Source: Alteromonas sp. 5E99-2
GTDB lineage: Bacteria > Pseudomonadota > Gammaproteobacteria > Enterobacterales > Alteromonadaceae
NCBI RefSeq assembly: GCF_017368475.1
Contig: NZ_JAFNJE010000015.1
Coordinates: 34,011-98,010, forward strand
Length of the DNA stretch: 64,000 nucleotides
Direction of reading: 5' to 3'
A model generated the notes under the pieces. That model was not told the origin of the DNA. It worked only from the letters and a program-made list of their open reading frames with translations, and did no database searches. Shown here piece after piece: positions 1 to 9,003 of this stretch. Both the position numbers and the translations under genes were made by a program. The first letter of the stretch is position 1. Every line of letters starts with the position of its first letter.

Positions 1-182
1 AGTTTCAGGTATAGAGCACCCATTAAGAATTATGACCAGCGATAGTGCCAGCGAGTATGAAATAAATTGTAGTATTCGTTTGAACGACAAACATCGCGTA
101 TTCATGAGATTTATGTTTAGATTATTAACCGCTATTAATACCATAGCACGGAATGATCTAATCACTAACTGGGAGATTTTAA

Positions 183-944
183 ATGCGTAAAACACTAATT
201 GCTGCTTCAGCTGTTGCTGCACTTGGCCTTATGGGGTGTCAAAAAGACTCGCCTTCAACTGAATCTGCAGCAAGTACTGTTGATATCGAGACATTAACTG
301 AAACTCAGAAGCAAGATTACGCTATGGGTGCAAGCATGGCTGTGTTTGTAAATAGCCGTAAAGATGAAATGACTCGCTTAGGTGGCGAATTAGACAAAGA
401 CGTTGTTGTACAAGGTTTTGTTGATGCGTTAGCTGAAAAATCAGTATTGACCAATGATCAAATTAGAGAGTTTGCGCAAGCTGGCGAACAAGCTATGCGT
501 GATCTTGTTGAACAAGAAGCGGCTAAAGCAGCGGAAAACAACATTGCAGCTGGATTGGCATTCTTAGAAGAGAATGGCAAAAAAGAAGGTGTTGTAACGA
601 CTGAATCCGGCCTTCAATACGAAGTACTTGAAGAAGGTGAAGGAGCTTCACCGATTGCCACTGATTCAGTGACAGTGCACTACAGAGGCACATTGCTTGA
701 TGGCACTGAGTTTGATTCATCATACAGCCGTGGTGAACCAGCAACCTTCCCATTGAACCGCGTTATTCAGGGTTGGACTGAAGGGGTTCAATTGATGAAA
801 GAAGGCGGAAAGTACCGTTTTTATATCCCATCAGAATTGGCTTATGGTCAGCGTGCTACTGGCAGCATTACACCAAACTCAACATTGCTTTTTGATGTTG
901 AATTACTTGCTGTAATTAAACCTGACGTTCCTGCTGAAGAATAA
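183..944 (+). CDS. FKBP-type peptidyl-prolyl cis-trans isomerase, lipoprotein (FkpA/Mip-like)
   Basis: Periplasmic or outer-membrane-anchored prolyl isomerase that helps fold exported proteins. The first 19 residues form a lipoprotein signal ending in the lipobox LMGC. An N-terminal FKBP dimerisation-type helical region spans about residues 35-130, and the FKBP domain spans about 155-245, with [16 protein letters not shown], the VIQGWTEG motif and the AYGQRA segment all in place. The 253-residue length is normal for FkpA/Mip. The ATG is preceded by GGGAG at a good distance. A strong inverted repeat follows the stop, so the gene is probably monocistronic. Family assignment is secure; whether it is FkpA, Mip or another FKBP paralogue is not. 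Confidence 0.93.
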   Translation: MRKTLIAASAVAALGLMGCQKDSPSTESAASTVDIETLTETQKQDYAMGASMAVFVNSRKDEMTRLGGELDKDVVVQGFVDALAEKSVLTNDQIREFAQAGEQAMRDLVEQEAAKAAENNIAAGLAFLEENGKKEGVVTTESGLQYEVLEEGEGASPIATDSVTVHYRGTLLDGTEFDSSYSRGEPATFPLNRVIQGWTEGVQLMKEGGKYRFYIPSELAYGQRATGSITPNSTLLFDVELLAVIKPDVPAEE

Positions 945-958
945 AAAGCTTTTTTCGT

Positions 959-993
959 ATCAAGTTAGCTAGCTTCTTGCTAGTTAACTTGAT
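959..993 (+). terminator. Hairpin after the FKBP gene, probable terminator
   Basis: A 15-base stem (959-973 with 979-993, one G-T pair) around a TTCTT loop lies 15 bases after the FKBP stop. The stem is very stable but the T tract after it is poor (ATTTGC), so it could equally be an RNA-stabilising 3' hairpin. Confidence 0.6.
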
Positions 994-1075
994 ATTTGCT
1001 GTTCATTTCTCACTTCACAATTACACCTTCAACATAGACGGAAATTGCACAATAGCAGTTGAATACCTTTGGTGA

Positions 1076-1837
1076 ATGCTTTACCTTGCGTGTTCTCTCA
1101 TTTTCATTGCGATGAGTCTATTTATGAAAGGTTTATTGAAGCTGAGTAAGCACCTTTTTAAAGCAAAAAAAAAGCTATTAGTCATGGGTGACTCCCATGT
1201 TAGCGTTTTTAATCATAAAATTTTAAAAAAAGCGTTGAACGACTATAAGTTGACTGCTTTGCCTGTGGGTGGTGCTACAGTTTCAGGATTAGAAAACCCC
1301 AATTCAAAAACCCAAGCTCTGCCTTTGTTTATGGCGGAATTTGAAAAAATAGAACCCGATATTACTATTTTGCAGCTAGGTGAAGTGGATACGGGGTTTG
1401 TTATTTGGTATCGCGCTGAAAAGTACAAGGTACCTGTAGTGGAGATGATGGATAAGGCAATCTCAAACTACAAAAAACTCATTGTTGAGCTGTCTCAAAA
1501 AAGTCAGATCGTTTGTATTAGTACGCCTTTGCCGACGATTAAAGACGATCAAACTTGGGGTGAAATAGCGAATGCTCGAAAAGACATTACAGCAACGCAA
1601 AAAGAGCGCACTGATTTAACTATAGCGTTTAATAAAGCCATTGAAAAAATTTGTGCAGACGAAGAAGTTCAGTACATTAATTTAGACGTTGAATCTCTTG
1701 GCGACAATGGGGTAGTAGCCGATTATTTACTGAACTCAGACTTGCTAGATCATCACTATGCACAAGATGTTTATGCCACTATGTTGGCTAATAAATTGAA
1801 TGAAACAATGCTCAACCTGGAAAAGGAAGTTGAATGA
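1076..1837 (+). CDS. SGNH/GDSL-like hydrolase-fold protein, membrane-anchored
   Basis: A hydrophobic segment at residues 1-20 is followed by a basic stretch and then KKLLVMGDSHVSVF, the block I of an SGNH-like fold in which GDSH replaces GDSL. Later parts (ITILQLGEVDTG, DHHYA near the C-terminus) fit the acidic and histidine blocks. Such proteins often esterify or de-esterify surface glycans. The gene overlaps the sulfotransferase gene by the ATGA at 1834-1837, so the two are probably translated together and act on the same surface polysaccharide; that shared role is inference. The start could instead be an internal ATG at 1112 or 1124. No substrate can be read from the sequence. Confidence 0.7.
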   Translation: MLYLACSLIFIAMSLFMKGLLKLSKHLFKAKKKLLVMGDSHVSVFNHKILKKALNDYKLTALPVGGATVSGLENPNSKTQALPLFMAEFEKIEPDITILQLGEVDTGFVIWYRAEKYKVPVVEMMDKAISNYKKLIVELSQKSQIVCISTPLPTIKDDQTWGEIANARKDITATQKERTDLTIAFNKAIEKICADEEVQYINLDVESLGDNGVVADYLLNSDLLDHHYAQDVYATMLANKLNETMLNLEKEVE

Positions 1838-2562
1838 AAGAGCAACTGATTAAATTATTGCCAACACGTATTTATTTAGAACTAAAGTGGCTCGATTATA
1901 AATTAAGGCGTAAAGACGATTTTAGTGCTACTCAGCTATTGAGAAAGAAAGAGACTGAGTCTGAAGGTTCCTATAAACCGTTTGATGATAAAAAAGCAAT
2001 CTTTGTACACATTCCAAAGTGTGCGGGTATTTCGGTTAACAAAGCATTATTTGGTAATTTAGCGGGTGGCCATACTACGTTAGAGCAATACTTAACTGTT
2101 TATGAACCTAAAGCAATTCAGAATTATTTTAAATTTACTATTGTTAGAAACCCTTGGGATCGAGTGGTTTCCGCCTATTTTTTCCTTCAGCAAGGAGGAA
2201 TGAATAAATGGGACAAGGAATTCTACGAAAAAGAGCTGGCACAGTATGAAAGTTTTGATGATTTCGTAAAAAATTGGTTGAGTAACCCAAAAAACTTGTA
2301 CAAGCATCATCACTTTAAGCCACAAACTCACTACATTTTGGACAAGTACAATAAAGTGAAAATAGACTTTATTGGTTATTTAGAGCGCATTGACGAGGAT
2401 TTTAAATTTCTTTGTGACAAATTAAATGTCGATGCAGAATTACCTGTGAACAATAGAAGTAAACGCAAAGATTATTGCGCTTACTACAACGAAGAAACCC
2501 AGGCTGTGGTTGCGAAAATGTATCAAAAAGACATTGAGTATTTAGGGTATGACTTTAAATAG
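1834..2562 (+). CDS. Sulfotransferase family 2 protein
   Basis: Transfers sulfate from PAPS to a carbohydrate acceptor. The 5'-phosphosulfate loop is visible as IFVHIPKCAGISVNKALFG (about residues 51-69), and the 3'-phosphate motif as RNPWDRVVSAYFFL (about 106-119). The length of 242 residues suits the carbohydrate-type Sulfotransfer_2 family. It starts inside the last codon of the SGNH-like gene (ATGA overlap). Together they look like a small cassette that decorates an exopolysaccharide or capsule, although no polymer biosynthesis genes lie next to them. The stop faces greB convergently. Confidence 0.85.
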   Translation: MKEQLIKLLPTRIYLELKWLDYKLRRKDDFSATQLLRKKETESEGSYKPFDDKKAIFVHIPKCAGISVNKALFGNLAGGHTTLEQYLTVYEPKAIQNYFKFTIVRNPWDRVVSAYFFLQQGGMNKWDKEFYEKELAQYESFDDFVKNWLSNPKNLYKHHHFKPQTHYILDKYNKVKIDFIGYLERIDEDFKFLCDKLNVDAELPVNNRSKRKDYCAYYNEETQAVVAKMYQKDIEYLGYDFK

Positions 2563-2583
2563 TCTTTTCTATTAAATATTGTT

Positions 2584-3117
2584 TTAAAGAGGCTCGTTTT
2601 TAAGGGACGTGTTTTTAAGAGAGCCGCTTTCAAAAGCACTTTTATATTCAATATTGGAAATAACCCAGTGTTTTTCTCCTGCTGGGGTTTTTACGGTACA
2701 GACATCGTCTATGCTTTTCCCAATTAACGCTCTCGCCATAGGCGAATCTATTGAGATACAAGCAGTAGAATCGCCATAAATTTCTTCTGGGCCTACAATC
2801 CTAAAGCGATTTATTTCGTCAGGGTTATCTTCGTTTTCTATTTCAACCCATGCGCCAAAGAACACCTTGCCATTTTGTTCGGGAGAGTGATAAATCACCT
2901 TTAGATCTGGCAGTAGCTTTCGCAAAAAACGCACGCGCCTATCGATTTGTCTTAATATGCGTTTGTTGAAGGTATAATCTGCATTTTCTGAACGGTCGCC
3001 AAGACTCGCTGCCCAAGTCACAATTTTAGTTATTTCTGGGCGCTTTTCGTACCACAAATGGTCGTGTTCGTCTTTTAACTTCTTATAGCCTTCTGGCGTT
3101 ACTAGCTTAGTCTTCAA
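2584..3117 (-). CDS. greB: Transcription elongation factor GreB
   Basis: Rescues backtracked RNA polymerase by stimulating transcript cleavage. The N-terminal coiled coil (about residues 5-80) carries the tip with the acidic pair in LGDRSENADYTFNKRILRQI, the sequence that reaches into the polymerase channel. The FKBP-like C-terminal domain contains GPEEIYGD and the SIDSPMARALIGK motif. The protein is 177 residues, about 15-20 longer than E. coli GreB, because of a Ser/Leu/Asn-rich tail. It is divergent from tex, another transcription factor, across a 212-base gap. Confidence 0.93.
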   Translation of the reverse strand: MKTKLVTPEGYKKLKDEHDHLWYEKRPEITKIVTWAASLGDRSENADYTFNKRILRQIDRRVRFLRKLLPDLKVIYHSPEQNGKVFFGAWVEIENEDNPDEINRFRIVGPEEIYGDSTACISIDSPMARALIGKSIDDVCTVKTPAGEKHWVISNIEYKSAFESGSLKNTSLKNEPL

Positions 3118-3244
3118 TCACTTTCCTAAACAAGGGATGTTGGTGAGTTAACGTCATTGTATCAACTGAGTTTATTTATGGTACTTCAATTATTCTTTGG
3201 CTTATTCGGTGTTATACTGGCGATGTCGCAATAAGGAAAAGAGT

Positions 3245-3271
3245 ATGGCTTATTGCACAAATACATTATGA
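3245..3271 (+). CDS. Putative eight-codon upstream ORF in the tex leader
   Basis: ATG at 3245 is preceded by AAGGA with seven bases of spacing, and the ORF encodes MAYCTNTL. Its TGA overlaps the ATG of the next tiny ORF (ATGA at 3268-3271). It is the only one of the three chained ORFs here with a Shine-Dalgarno sequence. Whether it is translated is inference. Confidence 0.35.
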   Translation: MAYCTNTL

Positions 3272-3333
3272 CGATGAATTTAATTATTCACTTGTTCACT
3301 CTTTCAAATTTCATTTCAGTAAAACAATCATGA
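3268..3333 (+). CDS. Putative 21-residue upstream ORF overlapping tex
   Basis: Starts in the stop codon of the eight-codon ORF and ends in a TGA that overlaps the tex start codon (ATGA at 3330-3333). It encodes a mildly hydrophobic 21-residue peptide with no Shine-Dalgarno of its own. The double overlap suggests a translational coupling leader, not a functional peptide. Confidence 0.35.
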   Translation: MTMNLIIHLFTLSNFISVKQS

Positions 3334-5636
3334 CAATAAACACTATTTTGGCTCAGGAACTTCAAGTAAAACCCGAGCAAATCCAAGCCGCAGTTAACTT
3401 ACTCGATGATGGTTCTACCGTGCCATTTATTGCTCGATACAGAAAAGAGATAACACAAGGTTTAGACGACGCACAATTGCGCCTTCTTGAGCAGCGATTG
3501 GGTTATTTGCGAGATTTGAATGACCGCAGAGAAGTGATAATTAAAAGCATAGATGAACAAGGAAAACTAACTGATACATTGCGTAAGTCTATCCTCAGTG
3601 CAGATAGCAAAACCACGCTAGAAGATTTGTATCTGCCTTATAAACCCAAGCGCAGAACGAAAGGCCAAATAGCCATTGAAGCAGGGTTAGAGCCGTTAGC
3701 TGATACTCTTTTTAACGACCCAACGCTGGATCCAGAATCTCAAGCTAGTGAATATATAAGTAGTGAAAAAGGCATAGCGGACACCAAAGCAGCACTAGAC
3801 GGTGCGCGTTTTATTTTAATGGAGCGCTTTGCTGAAGATGCTTCACTATTGGCAAAAGTGAGACGTTATTTAAAAACTAATGCTCATATTGCAAGTCGAG
3901 TGAGCAAAGGCAAAGAACAAGACGCGGCTAAGTTTAAAGACTATTTTGAACATTCAGAAAAGCTAAGTAACACTCCTTCTCATCGAGCATTAGCCATGTT
4001 CAGAGGAAGAAATGAAGGTGTATTGAATATCCAGCTTGATACCACTCCCGGACAAGAGTCGGCGTTGTCTCCTTGTGAAGACATTATCAGTGAACACGTA
4101 GGAATTCGTTCTTTGGGCCGTAAAGCCGATAAATGGCTGCAACAAGTTGTTCATTGGACGTGGAAGGCAAAGTTGTCTTTGCATATGGAAACTGAGTTGT
4201 TTGGCGCTTTAAAAGAAAAAGCGGAAGAGGAAGCCATTCAGGTTTTTGCTAAGAATTTAAATGACTTGTTGATGGCTGCACCTGCCGGCGCCAAGGTTAC
4301 TATGGGGCTGGATCCTGGTTTACGCACAGGGGTAAAAGTCGCCATTGTTGATAACACGGGCAAGGTAGCGGGCAAGGCAACTATTTTCCCTCATGTACCG
4401 CAAAACCAGTGGGACAAATCACTGCGTACCTTGGCGAATTTGTGCAAACAACACAAGGTGTCATTAATCAGTATCGGTAATGGTACTGGCTCTCGTGAAA
4501 CCGATAAACTGGTTGCCGAAATGATGCAAGCTAACCCTGATTTAGGGGTGCAAAAAATCATGGTTAGTGAAGCTGGCGCTTCGGTGTATTCAGCGTCTCA
4601 GTTGGCTTCAGATGAACTACCTGATCTTGATGTTTCTATACGAGGTGCTGTGTCTATTGCACGGAGACTACAAGACCCATTGGCGGAGCTAGTAAAAATA
4701 GAAGCTAAAGCTATTGGCGTTGGCCAATACCAGCATGATGTAAATCAAAGCCAGTTGGGACGCAGCCTCGACAAGGTCATTGAAGACTGTGTTAACGCGG
4801 TGGGCGTTGATTTGAATATGGCTTCTCCTTCGCTATTGAGTTATGTGTCTGGATTGAACAAAACACTTGCACAAAATATCGTTAAATATCGCGATGAAAA
4901 TGGGGTGTTCGATTCCAGAAAAACGCTATTAAAAGTGGCTCGCCTTGGACCTAAAGCCTTTGAGCAAGCCGCTGGATTCCTAAGAATTGTGAACGGTAAA
5001 AACCCCCTTGATGCCTCGTCAGTGCACCCAGAAGCTTACCCAGTAGTGGACAAAATCGTCAGTCGTTCAGATGTGGCGGTCAATGATTTAATTGGCAACA
5101 CTGAATTGTTAAAACAGCTTAGCCCTGATGATTTTACCGATGGCACATTTGGTTTGCCGACAGTGAAAGATATTATTTCTGAATTGGATAAACCCGGTCG
5201 CGATCCTCGACCAGAGTTTAAAACTGCCACGTTTAAAGACGGCGTGAATACCGTGGCTGATTTAAAGCCCGGTATGATTTTAGAAGGAGTAGTCAGTAAC
5301 GTTGCTAACTTTGGTGCTTTTGTTGATGTGGGTGTACATCAAGATGGTTTAGTGCATATTTCTGCGCTGACGAATAAGTTTATAAAAGACCCTAGAGACG
5401 TGGTTAAAACAGGCGACATTGTTAAGGTTAAGGTACTAGAAGTTGATGTTGATCGTAAACGCATCTCTTTTACCATGCGTTTAGATGAAAAGCAGACCCA
5501 GCAACGTCCGGCGCAACAGCGAGATAACCATAAACCGAAAGGTAAGCCAGCGCCTAGGGCAAGCAAGCCTCAACCGCAAAATGGAGCTATGGGGAATGCC
5601 TTTGCTGATGCCTTTGCGAAAGCGAAGAAAAACTAA
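3330..5636 (+). CDS. tex: Tex-family RNA-binding transcription accessory protein
   Basis: Conserved nucleic-acid-binding protein that associates with transcription. The domains follow the Tex order: N-terminal helical region (PFIARYRKE near residue 34), YqgF/RNase H-like domain from about residue 325 ([19 protein letters not shown]), helix-hairpin-helix repeats (about 490-560, [14 protein letters not shown]), and an S1 domain (about 645-715, [20 protein letters not shown]). A basic, Gln/Pro-rich tail follows. The length of 768 residues is typical. The start at 3330 fits the family but has no obvious ribosome-binding site; it overlaps a tiny upstream ORF by ATGA, so initiation may be coupled. 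The stop overlaps the convergent sprA-like gene by four bases. Confidence 0.95.
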   Translation: MTINTILAQELQVKPEQIQAAVNLLDDGSTVPFIARYRKEITQGLDDAQLRLLEQRLGYLRDLNDRREVIIKSIDEQGKLTDTLRKSILSADSKTTLEDLYLPYKPKRRTKGQIAIEAGLEPLADTLFNDPTLDPESQASEYISSEKGIADTKAALDGARFILMERFAEDASLLAKVRRYLKTNAHIASRVSKGKEQDAAKFKDYFEHSEKLSNTPSHRALAMFRGRNEGVLNIQLDTTPGQESALSPCEDIISEHVGIRSLGRKADKWLQQVVHWTWKAKLSLHMETELFGALKEKAEEEAIQVFAKNLNDLLMAAPAGAKVTMGLDPGLRTGVKVAIVDNTGKVAGKATIFPHVPQNQWDKSLRTLANLCKQHKVSLISIGNGTGSRETDKLVAEMMQANPDLGVQKIMVSEAGASVYSASQLASDELPDLDVSIRGAVSIARRLQDPLAELVKIEAKAIGVGQYQHDVNQSQLGRSLDKVIEDCVNAVGVDLNMASPSLLSYVSGLNKTLAQNIVKYRDENGVFDSRKTLLKVARLGPKAFEQAAGFLRIVNGKNPLDASSVHPEAYPVVDKIVSRSDVAVNDLIGNTELLKQLSPDDFTDGTFGLPTVKDIISELDKPGRDPRPEFKTATFKDGVNTVADLKPGMILEGVVSNVANFGAFVDVGVHQDGLVHISALTNKFIKDPRDVVKTGDIVKVKVLEVDVDRKRISFTMRLDEKQTQQRPAQQRDNHKPKGKPAPRASKPQPQNGAMGNAFADAFAKAKKN

Positions 5637-6517
5637 GCGCGTTCGAAGATAATACCATCTTGGGGATTAACCGCGCGTTCGTAAAATTGTGAAATAACGC
5701 GATTTATGCTGGAAAATGAAGCTTGATTGGTTTCGTCGTCGTCTTCTTCTAATGTGATCGAGTCGAGAGAGCGAGTTGGGGTGGACACATCGGCTTGGTT
5801 AACAATATCGTCCAGTGATGGTGTAGCGATGGTACTTGCATCTTGAGTGTCTTCCGAAGAGGCTTCCTCTTCGTTTGCTTCTCTGACAATTTCAGCTTGT
5901 GCTTCAATGACGCCTCTTGCCGCTTCTGCAGCTACCCGTAAATCCTGTGCTGATGGTTCTGCTGGGGCTAATGCTGCGGCGCGCACTTGCTGGAGTTTTC
6001 TTACTGTTTCTTCAGGCGTACCTGCTTCTGATATATCAATAGACACCTCTCCGGCAACGGCATAACGTTGTCCATCAGGGCCGGTTTCAAATTCATAGGT
6101 AGGCGTCCCCGCATATTGACCACCTACTGCTGCATGGGCTTGTTCATGAGCACGGACTTCTTGGTCTCTAGTTTGCAACTCTCTTATTTCGGCTTGCTCT
6201 CGCTGTTCTTGTTGCGCGTCTTCTCTTCCTGCACTTTCATCTTGGCCATTGTCTTGCTGGTTGGCTTCAGTTTCTTCACCTTGTTCTAAAGGCGCGGCTT
6301 GTATTTCAGGACGATCGTAAGTGGGGTTGCTGATTAAACCTGCCGATTGGCGAGCTCTATCGCCTTCTGAACCTAGGCCTTGTTCTGCGCTTCCACCCTC
6401 TCCTCTCGTTGGTTGGGGAATGGTTTCGCGTAATATATTGTCTCTTCTAACGGCTTCCGTATTTGGATTAGCCGTATTGATAATTGGGCTAATAGCGAAA
6501 GGAGTGACAATGTTCAT
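5633..6517 (-). CDS. SprA-related putative metalloprotease (CJM1_0395 type)
   Basis: The family signature is the zinc-peptidase-like HEQAH (HExxH) within [17 protein letters not shown] at about residues 143-159, followed by a conserved block containing [18 protein letters not shown]. Both flanks are low-complexity, rich in Glu, Gln, Ala and Asp, and look disordered. No signal peptide is visible. The substrate of this family is not established. The gene sits 18 bases after a small flagellar-rod-like gene on the same strand, so the pair is probably one transcript. It is convergent with tex, sharing four bases at the stops. Confidence 0.8.
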   Translation of the reverse strand: MNIVTPFAISPIINTANPNTEAVRRDNILRETIPQPTRGEGGSAEQGLGSEGDRARQSAGLISNPTYDRPEIQAAPLEQGEETEANQQDNGQDESAGREDAQQEQREQAEIRELQTRDQEVRAHEQAHAAVGGQYAGTPTYEFETGPDGQRYAVAGEVSIDISEAGTPEETVRKLQQVRAAALAPAEPSAQDLRVAAEAARGVIEAQAEIVREANEEEASSEDTQDASTIATPSLDDIVNQADVSTPTRSLDSITLEEDDDETNQASFSSINRVISQFYERAVNPQDGIIFERA

Positions 6518-6535
6518 GGCAAATAAACGGCGCGA

Positions 6536-6862
6536 CTAGGCAAAGATATCAATTATACGGCCGACGGTTTCATCGGCAACGTCGATAACTTCTGCGGCGG
6601 CTTGTGCGTTCAGCGCATTGACTTGTAGCGAAATAAGATCGCTGGTGAGACTTCCTTCTGCTTGGGGAATAAGCTGGCGGGTAGTTTCTAAACCTTGAAC
6701 GGCGGCATTTTCTAATACACCATTCACACCTTCGGTTTCTAAGGTATTTTGTGCTGTTCTTTGAGCAATAGACAGCGAAGCAGAAGCAATACCATTAGAT
6801 GCATTTTGTAGGCCTTGTAGGCCAGAAGCTAAAATTGAATTTGTGTTAATTGAAACTGTCAT
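6536..6862 (-). CDS. Small flagellar rod-like / conserved hypothetical protein
   Basis: A 108-residue Ala-, Asn- and Gln-rich protein with no signal peptide. Its N-terminus (SINTNSILASGLQGLQNASN) and C-terminus (NALNAQAAAEVIDVADETVG) resemble the terminal helices of flagellar axial and rod proteins, but there is no central domain. It lies directly upstream of the SprA-like gene and was probably retained with it. No flagellar operon is nearby. A role in flagella is only suggested by these end sequences; a partner or substrate of the SprA-like protein is equally possible. Confidence 0.6.
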   Translation of the reverse strand: MTVSINTNSILASGLQGLQNASNGIASASLSIAQRTAQNTLETEGVNGVLENAAVQGLETTRQLIPQAEGSLTSDLISLQVNALNAQAAAEVIDVADETVGRIIDIFA

Positions 6863-6935
6863 ACATCACCTCTATTGCATAATTATCGTACAAAATTGGT
6901 GATTTTGCTAGGGTATTAATGAAATTGATTCAGAC

Positions 6936-6963
6936 AAAAAAAAGCAGGCCTAAGGAGGCCTGC
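6936..6963 (-). terminator. Rho-independent terminator, minus strand
   Basis: The stem is GCAGGCCT (6944-6951) paired with AGGCCTGC (6956-6963), with a four-base loop, followed on the minus strand by eight T residues. It would end the BamA-like gene transcript (stop 100 bases upstream), the candidate small RNA, or both. Confidence 0.85.
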
Positions 6964-7002
6964 AAAAAACATCATAGTGAGAGACACGTGGAGACTGTGT
7001 CT
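6936..7002 (-). ncRNA. Candidate Fur-regulated small RNA (RyhB-like in layout)
   Basis: Reading the minus strand, a -35-like TTGCAT (7037-7032) and a -10-like AATTAT (7014-7009) are 17 bases apart, predicting a start near 7002. The roughly 67-nt transcript would begin with a stem (6997-7002 pairing with 6982-6987), continue with an unpaired A/U-rich linker, and end in an 8-bp GC-rich terminator hairpin with eight U residues (6943-6936), the arrangement of Hfq-dependent small RNAs. A Fur-box-like sequence overlaps the -35. The terminator may instead only serve the BamA-like gene upstream; expression is not shown by sequence alone. Confidence 0.4.
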
Positions 7003-7036
7003 AGTTGTATAATTGCACAGTAATTTATCTTATGCA

Positions 7037-7055
7037 AATGATAATTGTTATTATT
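7037..7055. promoter_or_regulatory. Fur-box-like site
   Basis: The 19-mer AATGATAATTGTTATTATT matches the 7-1-7 Fur pattern TGATAAT-N-ATTATCA at 12 of 14 positions. It is identical at 17 of 19 positions to a second site upstream of the PepSY gene (55919-55937). It lies 10 bases after no plus-strand gene and over the -35 of the candidate small RNA. Confidence 0.5.
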
Positions 7056-7064
7056 TACATAAAA

Positions 7065-8699
7065 TTAAAAAGAACGTCTAAGCTGGGCGCTCCAAGCTAG
7101 GGTATCAACGCCTTCTCCGTTTGTTAGAGGAAAAGTAAGATCCACATGTATTACCCCAGTGTTAGTGGCTTTGTTAGAATAAAATCGTGCGCCTAAACCA
7201 ATACTACCTAGCACACCATCATCTTCATTAAATGCTGATAGTTCGCCTTGATAAGCACGGCCAGCGTCAATAAAAGTAGCAAATCCAAGCTCAAAAAATT
7301 GGTAGATATTGTAATTAGTGTAAAAGCGAGCTTCCGCACTTGCTGATATTCTGTGGTCGCCATGTTGGTATTGGAGCGGGTAGCCTCGTACACCATTGTC
7401 GTCGTCAATAACAAGCGGTCGGTCGATAAATTGGCCTGTTGAAAAGTCTGCAGATACTCTCCCGTAGTATCCTAAAGCTCTGTTTTTCCGGTAGAAAATT
7501 TCAACTTTGTTGGATGAGCGAATAAAATCTTTGGCGCTAGTATTTAAAATTGCATTAAATCGAGAATCTAACAACAGTAACCAGTTTTCTATTTTGAAAG
7601 CCCGGTTTGCGCTGGCATTAATGTGGTACCCGAGATCACTATTTTCTCTTACATCGTTAGTTTCTAGGCCCAGCTGAACCCTATATCGCCAGCCTAAATT
7701 AATATCTTCAGGTTGTTTAATTAAGTGAACATCGTGCATTACCACTATATTCCGTTGAAGGTATTCGTAGGATACCCATGGATAACGGTAGTTCCTGTTC
7801 TCCGGCAAAAATAAAGGGTTAAAACTAGGGCTAGTTTCATCAAATTCGAATTCGGTATTGGAAGAGTCGAAACCAACTGTAAGTCTTGATGAATTGAGTT
7901 CATTTGAGTGTAAGCGCCAACCATATGCCCCGCGAAAAAATCGAGTTCGGGTATTTAGGCTATTGCGGGTTTTATCATTCTGAAAAATATCTTGGGTTCT
8001 TTCATCGCTATTTACTTGCAAGAATTGCCTTGTGTTTGTTCCTAAATGATAAAAAGGTTTATCGAAAGTAAATCGATACTGGTTTCCATCATCGTTATTA
8101 GCAAGGGTTAATCGCACATTGGCGTGTCGAATCCAATGAACGGCAGATGAAAAAGAGACTTGGTAGCCACTGCGCTGTTCATCTTGTGTATAACGAACGC
8201 GAGCGCCTATACCTAACCCAAGAAAATTAGCGTCACTTACGCCTATAAGGCTGCTGGTTCTTCCCCCTGTTCTACTAAGTGAAAATGCAGGAAATAAGGT
8301 CCAATTATCTTGAGTCTCAACCTTAATTTCATTAGGTTCTTTCGCGTTACATATACCCAATACAGTGATAGCTGCATTTGCAATATAACTTTGGCCTCGC
8401 AACAGAGCTTCAGCTTCGCCTAAATCAGATAAATTGACGCTGTCACCTTGTTGAAAAGGTAGCCTCTCTGCTATGACAAATTCACGGGTGTTTATGTGTA
8501 ATTTATTTGCCCAGCGGTGGATATTTAGCGTATTTTTGGCTGTTTCATCAAATATAGTTTGTGCTTTTATATCAATCTTATCTACATGAAATGATTCTAA
8601 ATTTGAGGGCTTACAATCGTTTTTTAACTGCGTTTCTCCATGAGCGTAATTGGATAAAAAGAGTACTAGGCTCAAGCGAACAACGTGCTGAATATGCAT
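7065..8699 (-). CDS. BamA/TamA-like (Omp85 superfamily) outer-membrane protein
   Basis: A signal peptide (residues 1-21, cleavage after AHG) is followed by a short POTRA-like region (about 35-125, with the IAERLPFQQGDSVNLSDLGEAEALLRG block) and a beta-barrel made of alternating aromatic strands. The barrel ends in the outer-membrane signature RRSF. At 544 residues with one POTRA-like module it is smaller than BamA or TamA, and belongs with single-POTRA relatives whose substrate is unknown. The RGYP segment near residue 440 (GVRGYPLQYQHGD) matches the conserved VRGY/F barrel motif of the superfamily. It stands alone, with a terminator downstream. Confidence 0.82.
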   Translation of the reverse strand: MHIQHVVRLSLVLFLSNYAHGETQLKNDCKPSNLESFHVDKIDIKAQTIFDETAKNTLNIHRWANKLHINTREFVIAERLPFQQGDSVNLSDLGEAEALLRGQSYIANAAITVLGICNAKEPNEIKVETQDNWTLFPAFSLSRTGGRTSSLIGVSDANFLGLGIGARVRYTQDEQRSGYQVSFSSAVHWIRHANVRLTLANNDDGNQYRFTFDKPFYHLGTNTRQFLQVNSDERTQDIFQNDKTRNSLNTRTRFFRGAYGWRLHSNELNSSRLTVGFDSSNTEFEFDETSPSFNPLFLPENRNYRYPWVSYEYLQRNIVVMHDVHLIKQPEDINLGWRYRVQLGLETNDVRENSDLGYHINASANRAFKIENWLLLLDSRFNAILNTSAKDFIRSSNKVEIFYRKNRALGYYGRVSADFSTGQFIDRPLVIDDDNGVRGYPLQYQHGDHRISASAEARFYTNYNIYQFFELGFATFIDAGRAYQGELSAFNEDDGVLGSIGLGARFYSNKATNTGVIHVDLTFPLTNGEGVDTLAWSAQLRRSF

Positions 8700-8797
8700 G
8701 TACCACTCGCTATAACGATAACTTTAAGTGTCTATTTAATACTTTAGAACACATTAGCTTAATGGCAACTTATAAACAGGATTAAAACCGGCAGATA

Positions 8798-8974
8798 ATG
8801 CATGCTTTTGTTGTTGAGCAAGTGAATAATGAAGAGTTTAAGTTGTTAGTTTGAGGTTTGACTGAGTCTTGGGAAATGACGTACAGATATGAAGGGAAGG
8901 CACAATTTTTTGTATCTTCAAGAGAAGAAAACAGCGTGCTAGCAATCAGTGAACCTGCAAGCCCTCTTACATAA
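8798..8974 (+). pseudogene. Interrupted small ORF upstream of an orphan terminator
   Basis: A plus-strand frame of about 58 codons runs from ATG 8798 to TAA 8972-8974 with one in-frame TGA (8852-8854) after 18 codons; a second ATG (8876) follows the break. It lies in the 304-base gap between the BamA-like gene and the lyase and ends at a plus-strand terminator. I do not recognise the sequence, and it could be non-coding; the terminator is the stronger evidence that something is transcribed here. Confidence 0.2.
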
Positions 8975-9000
8975 TGAAAGAGGGCTTTTAGTCTTTTTTT
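8959..9000 (+). terminator. Orphan plus-strand rho-independent terminator
   Basis: AAGCCCTCTT (8959-8968) pairs with AAGAGGGCTT (8978-8987) and is followed on the plus strand by TTTAG then seven T residues. The genes on both sides are on the minus strand, and the minus-strand side lacks a T tract, so the hairpin seems to serve a plus-strand transcript that begins somewhere after 8700. Confidence 0.65.
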
Positions 9001-9003
9001 CGT

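Noticed and set aside
2..190. Plus-strand frame open from the window edge through the FKBP promoter, ending in an ATGCGTAA overlap
   Set aside because: The sequence is AT-rich with no recognised motif, and a clear Shine-Dalgarno for FKBP is inside it. The frame may be the end of an unseen gene, but this cannot be supported.
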